A DNA stretch of 64,000 bases from contig CANEXF010000001.1 of assembly GCA_947443645.1 (NCBI GenBank), positions 1-64,000 on the forward strand, given 5' to 3'. Origin of the DNA: Comamonadaceae bacterium (GTDB taxonomy: Bacteria > Pseudomonadota > Gammaproteobacteria > Burkholderiales > Burkholderiaceae_C). The notes under the pieces were generated by a model, which was not told the origin of the DNA, did not search any database, and saw only the letters and a program-made list of their open reading frames with translations. This document shows positions 1 through 8,644 of the stretch, in pieces. Position 1 is the first letter of the stretch; each line of letters opens with the position of its first letter. The position numbers were made by a program, and so were the translations under genes.

Positions 1-705
1 GTCGACTCGCTGACCCGCTCCGGCGCGGTTGACCTGATCGTGATTGACTCGGTTGCGGCGCTCACGCCCAAGGCCGAGCTCGAAGGCGAAATGGGTGATT
101 CTTTGCCTGGTCTGCAAGCTCGTTTGATGAGCCAGGCGCTCAGAAAGCTCACGGCCACCATCAAGAAAGCCAATTGCATGGTGATTTTCATCAACCAGAT
201 TCGCATGAAGATCGGTGTGATGTTTGGCTCGCCAGAAACCACCACGGGCGGCAACGCGCTGAAGTTTTACGCCTCGGTCCGCCTCGACATTCGCCGCATT
301 GGCTCGATCAAAAAGGGCGAAGAGATCATCGGCAACGAAACCCGCGTGAAGGTGGTCAAAAACAAGGTCGCCTCGCCGTTCAAGACGGCGGAGTTCGACA
401 TCCTTTATGGCGAGGGCATCAGCCGACTGGGCGAGGTGCTGGACCTGGGTGTGGCCGGCCACATCGTTGAAAAAGCCGGTGCCTGGTATGCGTTCAACGG
501 TGAAAAAATCGGCCAGGGCCGTGACAACTCGCGTGAATTCCTGAAAGAAAACCCCGAGCTGGCCATAGAAATCGAGAACAAGGTGCGTGAGTCACTGGGC
601 ATTCCATTGATTCAACCCTCGCAAGTCACGGCTGCAGCTGCCGACAAGGCGGACAAGCCCGCCAAGCCGGAAAAAGCCGAAAAAGCGCCCAAAATTGTCG
701 CCTGA
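1..705 (+). CDS. recA: Recombinase RecA, 5'-truncated by window edge
   Basis: DNA strand-exchange ATPase of homologous recombination and LexA-cleavage coprotease. The reading frame is open from base 1 ([16 protein letters not shown]), so the upstream part with Walker A lies outside the window; 234 codons are present. Visible RecA landmarks are the Walker B strand [10 protein letters not shown], the L1 region [20 protein letters not shown] followed by the L2 stretch [21 protein letters not shown], and the C-terminal domain ending in an Ala/Lys/Glu-rich tail ([15 protein letters not shown]). An ATG-like start at base 40 is really an internal GTG codon. recX follows 87 bases downstream, the usual partner order. 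Confidence 0.97.
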   Translation, partial: VDSLTRSGAVDLIVIDSVAALTPKAELEGEMGDSLPGLQARLMSQALRKLTATIKKANCMVIFINQIRMKIGVMFGSPETTTGGNALKFYASVRLDIRRIGSIKKGEEIIGNETRVKVVKNKVASPFKTAEFDILYGEGISRLGEVLDLGVAGHIVEKAGAWYAFNGEKIGQGRDNSREFLKENPELAIEIENKVRESLGIPLIQPSQVTAAAADKADKPAKPEKAEKAPKIVA

Positions 706-730
706 CCCCGGTTTTTATATGTCAAATCGG

Positions 731-780
731 GCTCCAGCGCTTGATGAACGAGCGCAAGCTGCTATCAAAAAAATAGTAAC
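731..780 (+). repeat. Dispersed AT-core repeat, family A, copy 1
   Basis: Sequence CCAGCGCTTG..GAGCGCAAGCTGCTATCAAAAAAATAG, lying between recA and recX. The layout is an imperfect GCGCTTG/GAGCGCAAGC inverted pair followed by a GCTAT...ATAG core. The same layout recurs near 1321, 14655, 25157, 26527, 40058, 41240 and 63618. It ends 12 bases before the recX start, so it forms most of the recX leader. Confidence 0.75.
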
Positions 781-792
781 TCTTGCCCTGCC

Positions 793-1284
793 ATGAGCAC
801 CCGCCCGACCAAGCCAGCACCCCGAGCCGGTTTTGGCCTGTCACTCAAGGGCCGTGCCCTGCGCTTGCTGGCGGCCCGCGAGCATTCGCGGGCCGAGCTG
901 GAGCGCAAGCTCAGTGCACATGAAGAAACACCGGGCCAGCTGACCCAGGTGCTCGACGACTTGCAGGCCAAGGACTTCATTAACGAGTCCCGCGTGGTGG
1001 CGTCGGTGATTCACAGGCGTGCGGCACGCTTTGGCGCTGCGCGCGTCAAGCACGAGCTGCAAGGCAAAGGCCTGGGCGCGGAGGCTGTTGCGCAGGCCGT
1101 GCAAGGGCTGAAAGCCACAGAGCTGGAGCGCGCAAGAGAGGTTTGGCGCAAGAAGTTCGCGGCCAAGTCCGATGGCCTGGCGCAGGATGCGGCCGAACGC
1201 GGCAAACAAATGCGCTTTCTGGCAGCGCGCGGTTTTGGCGCCGAAGTGATTCGCCGCGTGGTGTCTCAGGCTGAGGACGACTGA
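793..1284 (+). CDS. recX: Regulatory protein RecX
   Basis: 163-aa RecX-family protein, which modulates RecA filament extension. Family features are the N-terminal SLKGRALRLLAAREHSRAEL, the central LQAKDFINESRVVASVIHRRA segment and FGAARVKHELQGKGL, followed by further three-helix repeats ending in MRFLAARGFGAEVIRRV. The length fits the family. It lies just downstream of recA in the same direction and is probably cotranscribed through the family A repeat. The start is the ATG after GCCCTGCC; no strong Shine-Dalgarno is visible, consistent with low RecX expression (inference). Confidence 0.93.
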   Translation: MSTRPTKPAPRAGFGLSLKGRALRLLAAREHSRAELERKLSAHEETPGQLTQVLDDLQAKDFINESRVVASVIHRRAARFGAARVKHELQGKGLGAEAVAQAVQGLKATELERAREVWRKKFAAKSDGLAQDAAERGKQMRFLAARGFGAEVIRRVVSQAEDD

Positions 1285-1320
1285 TCGCGTCACGAAGGCC
1301 CTGAAATGCAAGCTAAAAAG

Positions 1321-1368
1321 TCCTGTAGTGCATGTGATACGGGTGCAAGCAGCTATTGAATTAATAGC
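1321..1368 (+). repeat. Dispersed AT-core repeat, family A, copy 2
   Basis: Contains GGGTGCAAGCAGCTATTGAATTAATAGC: the GCAAGC flank and a GCTATT..AATAGC palindromic core, as in the other family A copies. It sits in the recX-argC convergent intergenic region. Confidence 0.75.
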
Positions 1369-1480
1369 GGTCGTAATGCCCTCCATCGCAGCAGGCACCG
1401 CAGGCGCAACGGGATCGTGGCTGCAGCGCTCCCTTCAAGCAGGGGCCGCGGGACTGGCTTTGCCAGACCGCAGGTGCAGC

Positions 1481-1619
1481 GGCCCCCTCGGGGGGCAGGG
1501 AGCACGCGTGTTGTGAGCGAACGTGGGGGCAACGCAGAACGCTGCGAAGGGCCGCCCCGAGCAAGTTCCGCCCCCTCGGTGGGGCAGGGAGCTCGCGCGT
1601 TGTGAGCGACCGTGGGGGC
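1481..1619 (+). repeat. GC-rich repeat, family B, two copies
   Basis: Two direct copies (1481-1530 and 1569-1619) of the pattern CCCCCTCGGGGGGCAGGGAG...TTGTGAGCGA.CGTGGGGGC, separated by GAAGGGCCGCCCCGAGCAAG. Same family as copies at 19907-20122, 28253-28325 and 29808-29890. Together with family A copy 2 it fills the 336-base gap between recX and argC; no gene is visible there. CCCCCTCGGGGGG is self-complementary and could act as a hairpin between the convergent genes. Confidence 0.85.
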
Positions 1620-1620
1620 T

Positions 1621-2532
1621 CTATATCCCCAGCATTAACTTCAGGTTTTGCACCGCTGCGCCCGATGCGCCCTTGCCCAGGTTGTCCAGCCGCGCCACCA
1701 GCACTGCGTGGCGATGGACTTCATTGCCGAACACGCGCAGTTCCATCTTGTTGGTATTGTTCAGTGTCAGTGCGTCCAGCTTGCCGGACTCTGGCGCGTC
1801 CTGAAGCGACACCCATTCACTGCCCGCGTAATGCCGCGCCAGCACATCTCTTAGCTGGGCGGCCGTGGGTTTGCCCGGCAAGAGATCCAGGTGCAGCGGC
1901 AGTTGCACCAGCATGCCTTGCTCGAAGTTGCCGACAGAAGGAATGAACACCGGGCGGCGCACAAGACCGGTGTAAGCCATGATTTCCGGCAAGTGCTTGT
2001 GGTCCAGACCCAGGCCGTAGAGCTCGAACAGCGGTGCGGTGCCGGCCTGGTAGGCCTGCATCATCTGGCGCCCGCCCCCGGAATAGCCGCTGACCGCCGG
2101 AAGGCTCAGCGGGAAATCTGCAGGCATCACGCCAGCCTCCACGAGCGGCCGGATCAAGGCGATCGCGCCTGTGGCGTAGCAGCCGGGGTTGGCGACCCGA
2201 TCGGCCGCCGCCACAGCTTTGGCCTGCCCAGCAGCGAGTTCGGGAAAGCCGTAGACCCAGCCCGGCGCAGTGCGGTGCGCGGTTGAGGCGTCAATGATCT
2301 TGGGCTTGCGGCCGCTCAGGCTGTCAATCATGGCAACTGAATCGCGCGCTGCATCGTCGTGCAGGCACAGCACCACCAGATCGGCCTGCGCCATCAGGTC
2401 GCGTTTGGCCGATGCGTCCTTGCGCAGCTCAGGCGCGATGCTGAGCAGCTCGATATTGCGCATGGCTTGCAGCCGTTCGCGGATTTGCAGGCCGGTGGTG
2501 CCGGCTTCGCCATCAATGAATATCTTGGACAT
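1621..2532 (-). CDS. argC: N-acetyl-gamma-glutamyl-phosphate reductase, type 2
   Basis: NADPH-dependent reduction of N-acetylglutamyl-5-phosphate to the semialdehyde, the third step of arginine biosynthesis; cytoplasmic. The protein starts [21 protein letters not shown] (nucleotide-binding start) and has the active-site motif NPGCYATGA with nucleophile Cys118, plus a late [10 protein letters not shown] segment. At 303 aa it matches the shorter ArgC subfamily. The frame is open a further 57 codons upstream, but that stretch has no ArgC similarity, so the ATG at 2532 was chosen. It is monocistronic and convergent with recX across a repeat-filled gap. Confidence 0.95.
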   Translation of the reverse strand: MSKIFIDGEAGTTGLQIRERLQAMRNIELLSIAPELRKDASAKRDLMAQADLVVLCLHDDAARDSVAMIDSLSGRKPKIIDASTAHRTAPGWVYGFPELAAGQAKAVAAADRVANPGCYATGAIALIRPLVEAGVMPADFPLSLPAVSGYSGGGRQMMQAYQAGTAPLFELYGLGLDHKHLPEIMAYTGLVRRPVFIPSVGNFEQGMLVQLPLHLDLLPGKPTAAQLRDVLARHYAGSEWVSLQDAPESGKLDALTLNNTNKMELRVFGNEVHRHAVLVARLDNLGKGASGAAVQNLKLMLGI

Positions 2533-2809
2533 AAAAACCAGAAAGAGTGGGTCGATGAAAAGGATTCGGCTGCTGTCAAACCTTGCCGCCAGCTGCGCTT
2601 TGGCAGCCCTGGCCTGACCGTTGTGGTCTACGTAAGTTCCGCAACAGCTTGGTGTAGCGCACCATGATACAGTTCTGCGTTCATACCCAGCGGCCGCTAA
2701 CATGGCGTTTTGAGTCGGTGCGGACTGTTTTCAACTGGTTTGAACAGCGCCAAAACCCCCGCGTAAACCCCTGTTGCTCCCCCCTTTTACTGAATTCTGA
2801 AGGTTTTTC

Positions 2810-3973
2810 ATGAAAATTCACGAGTACCAAGGCAAGGAAATCTTGCGCAATTTTGGTGTGCCTGTGCCGCGCGGTATTCCTGCGTTTACGGTGCAGGAAG
2901 CGGTGGAAGCCGCACAAAAGCTCGGCGGCCCGGTGTGGGTGGTCAAGGCTCAAATCCATGCAGGTGGCCGGGGCAAGGGCGGCGGCGTCAAGCTGGCGCG
3001 CAGCATAGACGAAGTCAAAAAGCTCGCTGGCGAAATCCTGGGCATGCAGCTGGTGACGCACCAGACCGACGCGGCTGGTCAAAAAGTCCGTCGCCTGCTG
3101 ATTGAAGAAGGCGCTGACATCAAGAAAGAATATTACGTCTCGGCCGTCACCGATCGTGCGACCCAGCGCGTGGCCTTCATGGCGTCTTCCGAAGGCGGCA
3201 TGGACATCGAGGAAGTGGCCCACGCCACGCCTGAAAAAATCATCAAGGTGTTCGTCGATCCGGCCCTTGGCCTGACCGATGCACAAGCCAAAGAACTGGC
3301 CGACGGGATGACCGTGCCGCCAGGCTCCACCGCCCAGTGCGTGGACGTGCTTAAAAAGCTCTACAAAGTCTACATGGACACCGATGCGTCGCTGGTTGAG
3401 ATCAACCCGCTGATTCTCGAAGGCAATGGCAACATCAAGGCGATTGACGCCAAGTTCAACTTTGATGCCAATGCATTGTTCCGTCATCCAGAAATCGTCG
3501 CTTACCGCGACCTTGACGAAGAAGATCCGGCAGAAGTCGAGGCCAGCAAGTTCGATCTGGCCTACATCAGCCTGGACGGCAACATCGGCTGCCTGGTCAA
3601 CGGCGCCGGTCTGGCCATGGCCACCATGGACACCATCAAGCTGTTTGGCGGCGAGCCAGCCAACTTCCTGGACGTGGGCGGCGGCGCGACGGCTGAAAAA
3701 GTCACCGAAGCCTTCAAGATCATGCTCAAGAACCCTGATGTCAAAGGCATCCTGGTCAATATCTTTGGCGGCATCATGAAGTGCGACACGATTGCCGACG
3801 GTGTCATCACCGCCTGCAAGGCTGTGAACCTGTCGGTTCCACTGGTCGTGCGCATGAAGGGCACGAACGAAGACCTGGGCAAAAAGATGCTGGCCGACTC
3901 CGGTCTGCCCATCATCGCCGCAGACACCATGGCCGACGCCGCGACCAAAATCGTCGCCGCTGTGTCCAAGTAA
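2810..3973 (+). CDS. sucC: Succinyl-CoA synthetase (ADP-forming) beta subunit
   Basis: 387-aa ATP-grasp subunit of the TCA-cycle enzyme converting succinyl-CoA to succinate with substrate-level phosphorylation. N-terminal [20 protein letters not shown], the ATP-grasp segment [28 protein letters not shown] (metal binding) and the C-terminal ligase domain with [11 protein letters not shown] and [12 protein letters not shown] are all intact. GAAGG precedes the ATG at good spacing. sucD follows 66 bases later in the same direction. Confidence 0.98.
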   Translation: MKIHEYQGKEILRNFGVPVPRGIPAFTVQEAVEAAQKLGGPVWVVKAQIHAGGRGKGGGVKLARSIDEVKKLAGEILGMQLVTHQTDAAGQKVRRLLIEEGADIKKEYYVSAVTDRATQRVAFMASSEGGMDIEEVAHATPEKIIKVFVDPALGLTDAQAKELADGMTVPPGSTAQCVDVLKKLYKVYMDTDASLVEINPLILEGNGNIKAIDAKFNFDANALFRHPEIVAYRDLDEEDPAEVEASKFDLAYISLDGNIGCLVNGAGLAMATMDTIKLFGGEPANFLDVGGGATAEKVTEAFKIMLKNPDVKGILVNIFGGIMKCDTIADGVITACKAVNLSVPLVVRMKGTNEDLGKKMLADSGLPIIAADTMADAATKIVAAVSK

Positions 3974-4039
3974 TTTTGCGGGACAGCAGGCCTGCCGCAC
4001 AGCGGACGGGCGCTGTTCCCAACTGAATAGGAAACTTCC

Positions 4040-4933
4040 ATGTCGATCTACATCAACAAAAACACCAAAGTCATCACGCAGGGTATTACCGGTAAAACCG
4101 GTCAATTCCATACCCGCATGTGCCGCGAATACGCCAATGGCAGAGAAGCCTTTGTGGCGGGCGTGAACCCCAAGAAGGCCGGCGAAGACTTCGAAGGCAT
4201 TCCGATTTTTGCCAACGTGAGCGAAGCTGCCCAGGCAACTGGCGCCACCGTCTCGGTGATCTATGTGCCGCCTGCAGGCGCCGCTGCTGCGATCTGGGAA
4301 GCTGTAGAAGCCAACCTCGACCTGGCAATTTGCATCACCGAAGGCATCCCTGTGCGTGACATGCTGGAAGTGCGCAACCGCATGAAAGCCAAGGAAGCTG
4401 CCGGCGGCAAGAAAACCCTGCTGCTCGGACCCAACTGCCCTGGCCTGATCACGCCTGACGAAATCAAGATCGGCATCATGCCTGGTCACATTCACCGCAA
4501 GGGTCGTATTGGTGTGGTCAGCCGCTCTGGCACGCTGACCTATGAAGCCGTGGCACAGCTGACCGAAATCGGTCTGGGCCAGTCCAGCGCCGTCGGCATT
4601 GGTGGCGACCCGATCAACGGCTTGAAGCACATCGACGTGATGCGTGCCTTCAATGACGATCCTGATACCGATGCCGTCATCATGATTGGCGAAATCGGCG
4701 GCCCGGACGAAGCTGAAGCCGCTGTCTGGTGCAAAGCCAATATGAAAAAGCCCATCGTTGGTTTCATCGCTGGCGTGACTGCACCCGCAGGCAAGCGCAT
4801 GGGACATGCAGGCGCGCTGATTTCAGGCGGTGCCGACACGGCTGACGCCAAATTGGCCATCATGGAAGCCTGTGGTTTCACGATCACGCGCAACCCATCC
4901 GAGATGGCCAAGCTGCTCAAGGCCTTGCTGTAA
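4040..4933 (+). CDS. sucD: Succinyl-CoA synthetase alpha subunit
   Basis: 297-aa CoA-binding subunit of succinyl-CoA synthetase. The N-terminal Rossmann domain begins with [20 protein letters not shown]; the phosphohistidine is in [10 protein letters not shown] (His near residue 256); [10 protein letters not shown] and [13 protein letters not shown] are typical. It forms the sucCD operon with the preceding gene and is closed by an intrinsic terminator at 4987-5011. An AGGAAA Shine-Dalgarno lies just upstream. Confidence 0.98.
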   Translation: MSIYINKNTKVITQGITGKTGQFHTRMCREYANGREAFVAGVNPKKAGEDFEGIPIFANVSEAAQATGATVSVIYVPPAGAAAAIWEAVEANLDLAICITEGIPVRDMLEVRNRMKAKEAAGGKKTLLLGPNCPGLITPDEIKIGIMPGHIHRKGRIGVVSRSGTLTYEAVAQLTEIGLGQSSAVGIGGDPINGLKHIDVMRAFNDDPDTDAVIMIGEIGGPDEAEAAVWCKANMKKPIVGFIAGVTAPAGKRMGHAGALISGGADTADAKLAIMEACGFTITRNPSEMAKLLKALL

Positions 4934-4986
4934 GCAGTAATACCAATTTTTTCGGGGGCAACCCCGGCTAAACTGCAAAAAACAAG

Positions 4987-5011
4987 AAAAGCGCTTACCG
5001 GCGCTTTTTTT
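4987..5011 (+). terminator. Intrinsic terminator after sucCD
   Basis: AAAAGCGC-TTACCG-GCGCTTTT stem-loop (8-bp arms, 6-nt loop) running into TTTTTTT, 54 bases after the sucD stop. It separates sucCD from the downstream terC-family gene. Confidence 0.9.
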
Positions 5012-5033
5012 AATTCATAACAACGGAGCTGCC

Positions 5034-5732
5034 ATGTTTTTCGGATTAGACCTTTCCTCGCCCCTGTTCTGGAGCGCGTTCGGCTCCATCGTGCTTGCCA
5101 ATATCGTGCTGTCGGGCGATAACGCGGTGGTGATCGCCATGGCTGCGCGAACCCTCAAGCCGGACCAGCGCGGCAAGGCGATTTTCTGGGGCAGCGCCGC
5201 AGCCATCGTGATGCGGATCATCCTGACCATAGTCGCCATTCAGCTGCTGACTCTGCCGTACTTGAAATTGGTGGGCGCCATTTTGCTGGTTTACATAGGT
5301 GTGGACCTGCTCAAGGGCGAGGATGAAGAAGACGGCGACGGCAAAGAGATTAACAGCTTGATGGCGGCCATTCGCACCATCCTGATCGCTGACCTGGTCA
5401 TGAGTCTTGACAATGTGCTGGCCGTGGCGGCGGCAGCCAAGGGTAATTTGCCCTTGTTGATTCTGGGTTTGCTGGTGAGCATCCCCCTTATTATTTTCGG
5501 CGCGACCTTGCTGACCAAGGTCATGGAGCGCTTTCCCATCATCATCACCATTGGTGCGGCCTTGCTGGGTTTCCTGGCCGGTGAAATGCTGCTGACCGAC
5601 CCTGCAGTGACCAGCCAGTTTGGCCTCTTGGGCGAGCAAACTGTCACGTTTGGCGGTGTCATCGGCGCGGTTTTGGTCGTCGGACTGGGTTCCTACCTGG
5701 CCAAGCGCCAGCACAAGCAGCCAGACGCCTGA
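5034..5732 (+). CDS. TerC-family integral membrane protein (copy 1)
   Basis: 232-aa multispanning protein of the TerC/YjbE/Alx family, many of which are implicated in Mn2+ or other metal export. Family motifs: LANIVLSGDNAVVIAMAA in the first helices and LIADLVMSLDNVLAVAAAA in the middle, both supplying the conserved membrane-embedded Asp/Asn pairs; later helices include MERFPIIITIGAALLGFLAGEM. About seven hydrophobic segments are visible, with an acidic DEEDGDGKE loop. An AACGGAG Shine-Dalgarno precedes the ATG. Unlike copy 2 (20629-21354), no riboswitch is visible upstream. No other ter tellurite genes are present, so the tellurite name should not be taken literally. Confidence 0.9.
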   Translation: MFFGLDLSSPLFWSAFGSIVLANIVLSGDNAVVIAMAARTLKPDQRGKAIFWGSAAAIVMRIILTIVAIQLLTLPYLKLVGAILLVYIGVDLLKGEDEEDGDGKEINSLMAAIRTILIADLVMSLDNVLAVAAAAKGNLPLLILGLLVSIPLIIFGATLLTKVMERFPIIITIGAALLGFLAGEMLLTDPAVTSQFGLLGEQTVTFGGVIGAVLVVGLGSYLAKRQHKQPDA

Positions 5733-6186
5733 TTACTTCGGCCGCGCGGCCGCTGTTGGCGGTCATGCGGCGTCCTTGCCCAGCCCCTTGGGCAGGTCGC
5801 GTATGACCTACGCATGGTCTGAACGCACGATTCCCGATGGCCTGGCTTGTTACCGGAGTTACGAGGCTTGTTGCAAAAACCGCTTTAAAACCTCTTATTT
5901 GCAACGGAAAGTTTGTCTGGTGTGAATAAGTTGCTTGCTTGACTGTCAAGTAGTCTGTTATGGTCGTTCCAGGGAGACTTGTAACCTTTTGGTAACAACC
6001 AAAAGCATATGGCAAGCACAAAAAATAAACTGGTGGATCAAGCGGGCGGTGTGCAATATCTGCCCTGCTGAAGGATGGGGTGCGGTAAGTGGCCAAATCA
6101 TCGAGCATAAGAAGGCAGTGCGGGCCTTTCGGATTCGTGCGCCGGCGCTGCGGGTTCAGGGCCTGGCTTGCCGCGAGGCGACGGGC
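5733..6186. other. 454-base intergenic leader with palindromes
   Basis: No convincing gene. Visible structure: a GGCCGCGCGGCC palindrome just after the terC stop; spaced inverted arms GTTGCAAA/TTTGCAAC (5870-5877, 5898-5905); an operator-like palindrome CTTGAC-T-GTCAAG (5938-5950); and a perfect 8-bp hairpin CTTTTGGT-AACA-ACCAAAAG (5986-6005). The second half is AT-richer and probably holds the promoter of the PP2C-FHA operon. I could not assign convincing -35/-10 boxes. Confidence 0.55.
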
Positions 6187-6984
6187 ATGATTTACGAAAT
6201 CTGCGCCCAGACCGATCCTGGTTTATCCCGCGAGAACAATGAAGACGCCGTCGCGTTTGATCCGTTGACGCGGCTTTGCATACTGGCTGACGGTATGGGC
6301 GGCTACAACGCGGGTGAAATTGCCAGCAGCATGGCAGTCGCTTTCATCAAGTCCGAAATGGGACGTTGGCTGGCGCAGGCCGGCAGAGATGCAAGTTCCA
6401 AAGAAGTGCGCCGTGCGATGGAAATCTGTGTTGAAAACGCCAACCATTCCATTTTTAATGCAGCCAACTCCAATCCCCAATACACTGGCATGGGCACGAC
6501 GCTGGTCGTCGGCGTGTTTCAGCGGGATCGCCTGATGCTGGGACATGTGGGTGATTCGCGTTGCTACCGTTTGCGCCGAAACGAATTCCAGCAGATCACC
6601 AAGGACCATTCCCTGCTACAGGAGCAAATTGACGCGGGCATCATTACGCCGGCGCAGGCGCTGACCTCGCTGCACAAGAATCTGGTCACACGGGCAGTGG
6701 GGGTTGAAGACAGTGTCGCTGTCGAGGTCAACGAGCATCGCGTTGAAGTCGGCGATATTTACCTGATGTGCTCGGACGGGTTGTCTGACATGGTGAGCGA
6801 TGCTGCGATTGCAGCCATCATGCGCGGTGATGAGGCCCTGGAGAGGAAGGCGTGCCAGCTGATTGTTGCGGCCAATGAGTCCGGCGGACGCGATAATATT
6901 TCCGTGTTGCTCGCGCTGGCCACGCGCGCCTCGGAAACGCGCAGTTTTTTTTACAGAATGCTAGGAAAATGGACTGATGATTGA
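6187..6984 (+). CDS. PP2C-family protein serine/threonine phosphatase
   Basis: 265-aa Stp1/PrpC-like metal-dependent phosphatase. Ordered PP2C motifs: SRENNEDAVAF (metal/phosphate site), LADGMGGYNAGEIAS, GMGTTLVVG, LGHVGDSRCYRL, KDHSLLQEQI, LVTRAVG, MCSDGLSDMV and the C-terminal GGRDNISVLL. All metal-binding Asp/Glu are present, so it should be active. The frame is open upstream to 5935, but the domain begins directly at MIYEICAQTDPG and a GAGG lies ahead of this ATG. It is followed after 27 bases by an FHA protein, the classic partner that reads phospho-Thr. No Ser/Thr kinase is encoded in this window. Confidence 0.93.
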   Translation: MIYEICAQTDPGLSRENNEDAVAFDPLTRLCILADGMGGYNAGEIASSMAVAFIKSEMGRWLAQAGRDASSKEVRRAMEICVENANHSIFNAANSNPQYTGMGTTLVVGVFQRDRLMLGHVGDSRCYRLRRNEFQQITKDHSLLQEQIDAGIITPAQALTSLHKNLVTRAVGVEDSVAVEVNEHRVEVGDIYLMCSDGLSDMVSDAAIAAIMRGDEALERKACQLIVAANESGGRDNISVLLALATRASETRSFFYRMLGKWTDD

Positions 6985-7011
6985 AATATCAAAAACAGAC
7001 AGGAGCCGGCC

Positions 7012-7635
7012 ATGCCGAAAATGATCGTCTCTATCGATGGCGTTGTGATCAAGGAAGCTCAGCTGACCAAGGACCGCACTTCTTTGGGCCGGCGTCCCTA
7101 TAACGACATCGTGATCGATAACCTGGCTGTCAGTGGTGAGCACGCCGTCGTGCAAATGTCGGGCAATGAGGCCTATCTGGAAGACCTCAACAGTACCAAC
7201 GGCACTTACGTCAATGGCAAGGCCATTAAAAAACAGCTGCTGAAAAATAATGACACGGTTGAGATCGGCAAGTACAAGATCAAATACCTCAATGAAGCCG
7301 CCACCCCTGCCAAGGCTGGAGCAGGGTCATCTGCCAGCCCAGAAGCCACATTAGGGGCCGATGCTGGCGCAAATCTCAACGCGGCCATCAAAGTCATGTC
7401 GGGCGCCGCCGCTGGACGTGAAGTGGCCTTGGTCAAGGTCGTGACGACCATAGGCAAGCCAGGAGTTGCGGTTGCGGCGATCACCAAAAGGCCGCACGGC
7501 TTTGTGGTGGCGCATGTGGAGGGCTCTGACAAGCCCACCATCAACGGCGCGCCTTTGGGCGCTGAGTCGGTCACGCTCAAGCATGGTGATGTGCTTGAAC
7601 TGGCCGGCACGCAAATGCAATTTGTGCAGCGCTGA
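7012..7635 (+). CDS. FHA-domain protein with degenerate second FHA-like half
   Basis: 207 aa. The N-terminal FHA domain (about 1-95) has the phosphothreonine-binding residues: LGRRPYNDIVI (Gly-Arg), VSGEHAVV (Ser, His) and LNSTNGTYVNG (Asn). A short Ala/Gly linker leads to a second half (about 118-207) with FHA-like spacing (GREVALVKVVTTIG, INGAPLGAESVTLKHGD) but without the Arg/Ser/His set, suggesting a decayed duplicated FHA fold. An AGGAG lies before the ATG. It sits between the PP2C phosphatase and the cyclic-nucleotide phosphodiesterase and is probably the phospho-reader of the module. Confidence 0.9.
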   Translation: MPKMIVSIDGVVIKEAQLTKDRTSLGRRPYNDIVIDNLAVSGEHAVVQMSGNEAYLEDLNSTNGTYVNGKAIKKQLLKNNDTVEIGKYKIKYLNEAATPAKAGAGSSASPEATLGADAGANLNAAIKVMSGAAAGREVALVKVVTTIGKPGVAVAAITKRPHGFVVAHVEGSDKPTINGAPLGAESVTLKHGDVLELAGTQMQFVQR

Positions 7636-7852
7636 AAGACTGATTCCTGCTCCTTGCTCGGCCTCGGATTGACTCCGGGGAATGCCGAGTAGGCTCACGC
7701 GACGAAAAAATGCCAAAAAGTACCTTGGTGGTCTGACGCATAGCGTGTAGTCTCAGCAGGGCTGCTGCGCTTTGACTCCGAATCCCCCCTGAGTTGTGAG
7801 CTGCCAAACCAACTATGCTCAAGTAATTTCAACTCAAGGCGATGTCAAGGTC

Positions 7853-8644
7853 ATGAAAGTAAGGGTACTGGGCTGTTCGGGCGCAATCGCCAAAGACTGT
7901 AGAACCACGTCGTTTCTGCTCGATGACGACGTATTGGTGGATGCCGGCACCGGTGTCGGCGACCTCACGCTGGAGGAAATGGGCCGTATCGATCATGTGT
8001 TGCTCACGCATTCGCATCTTGATCATGTGGCAGCGCTACCCTTGATGGTGGACGCGACTGCCTCCCGACGAAACAAGCCGATTCAAATCCATGCCCTGCA
8101 GGGCACCATCGATGCGCTGAAGTCGCATATCTTCAACAATGTCATATGGCCTGACTTTTCAGCGATTCCCACGTCTGAAGCGCCATTCGTCAGCTTCCAC
8201 CCGCTGGAAGTGGGGCAACAGCTGCTTGTGGCTGGCAAGTTGATTGAAGTGTTGCCCGCCGTTCATACCGTGCCGGCCGTTGGCTACGCGGTCGCCGGCA
8301 CCACAGGCTACTGGGTGTTCACGGGTGATACCGAGCAGAATCCGGCCTTGTGGGCACGCATCAACCAGCTCAACGTGGTGCTGCTGGTGATAGAAACTGC
8401 ATTCAGCAACCGGGAGCGCGCGCTGGCAAAACTGAGCTTGCACTTGTCACCTGATGCGCTGGCGCTGGAACTGGAGTGCATGGAAAAATCCAGCAAATAT
8501 CCAATTTACATCACACACACCAAGCCCGCCGAGACAGAGTTGATCATGGCTGAAATTCAGTGTTTCGATCAACCCCTGTCACCCGGGGCTTGCACGCCGC
8601 ATGACATTCGCTGGTTGAGGGCTGGTCAGGAGTTTGAAATATGA
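7853..8644 (+). CDS. Class-II 3',5'-cyclic-nucleotide phosphodiesterase (MBL fold)
   Basis: 263-aa metallo-beta-lactamase-fold protein of the CpdP/PDE class-II type expected to hydrolyse cAMP or cGMP. Signature THSHLDHVAALPLMVD supplies the HxHxDH metal ligands; GVGDLTLEEM, VFTGDTEQNPALW and the C-terminal IYITHTKPAE complete the site. The frame could start at GTG 7796, but the fold starts at MKVRVLGCSGA with AAGG in front. Its stop overlaps the next start (ATGA at 8641-8644), so it is translationally coupled to the GAF-GspE ATPase. This links cyclic-nucleotide turnover to pilus/secretion-type machinery. Confidence 0.88.
   Translation: MKVRVLGCSGAIAKDCRTTSFLLDDDVLVDAGTGVGDLTLEEMGRIDHVLLTHSHLDHVAALPLMVDATASRRNKPIQIHALQGTIDALKSHIFNNVIWPDFSAIPTSEAPFVSFHPLEVGQQLLVAGKLIEVLPAVHTVPAVGYAVAGTTGYWVFTGDTEQNPALWARINQLNVVLLVIETAFSNRERALAKLSLHLSPDALALELECMEKSSKYPIYITHTKPAETELIMAEIQCFDQPLSPGACTPHDIRWLRAGQEFEI

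Noticed and set aside
2681..4807. 708-codon open frame antisense to sucC-sucD
   Set aside because: Both sucC and sucD are unmistakable on the plus strand; long antisense frames are expected in high-GC genes with strong codon bias. No domain recognised.
5034..5732. Tellurite resistance determinant
   Set aside because: No terA/B/D/Z genes; the family is better linked to Mn2+ and other metal export.
5939..5961. Sigma-70 promoter TTGACT...TGTTAT before the PP2C gene
   Set aside because: Spacing between the boxes is only 11 bases, too short for a promoter; kept as a palindrome instead.
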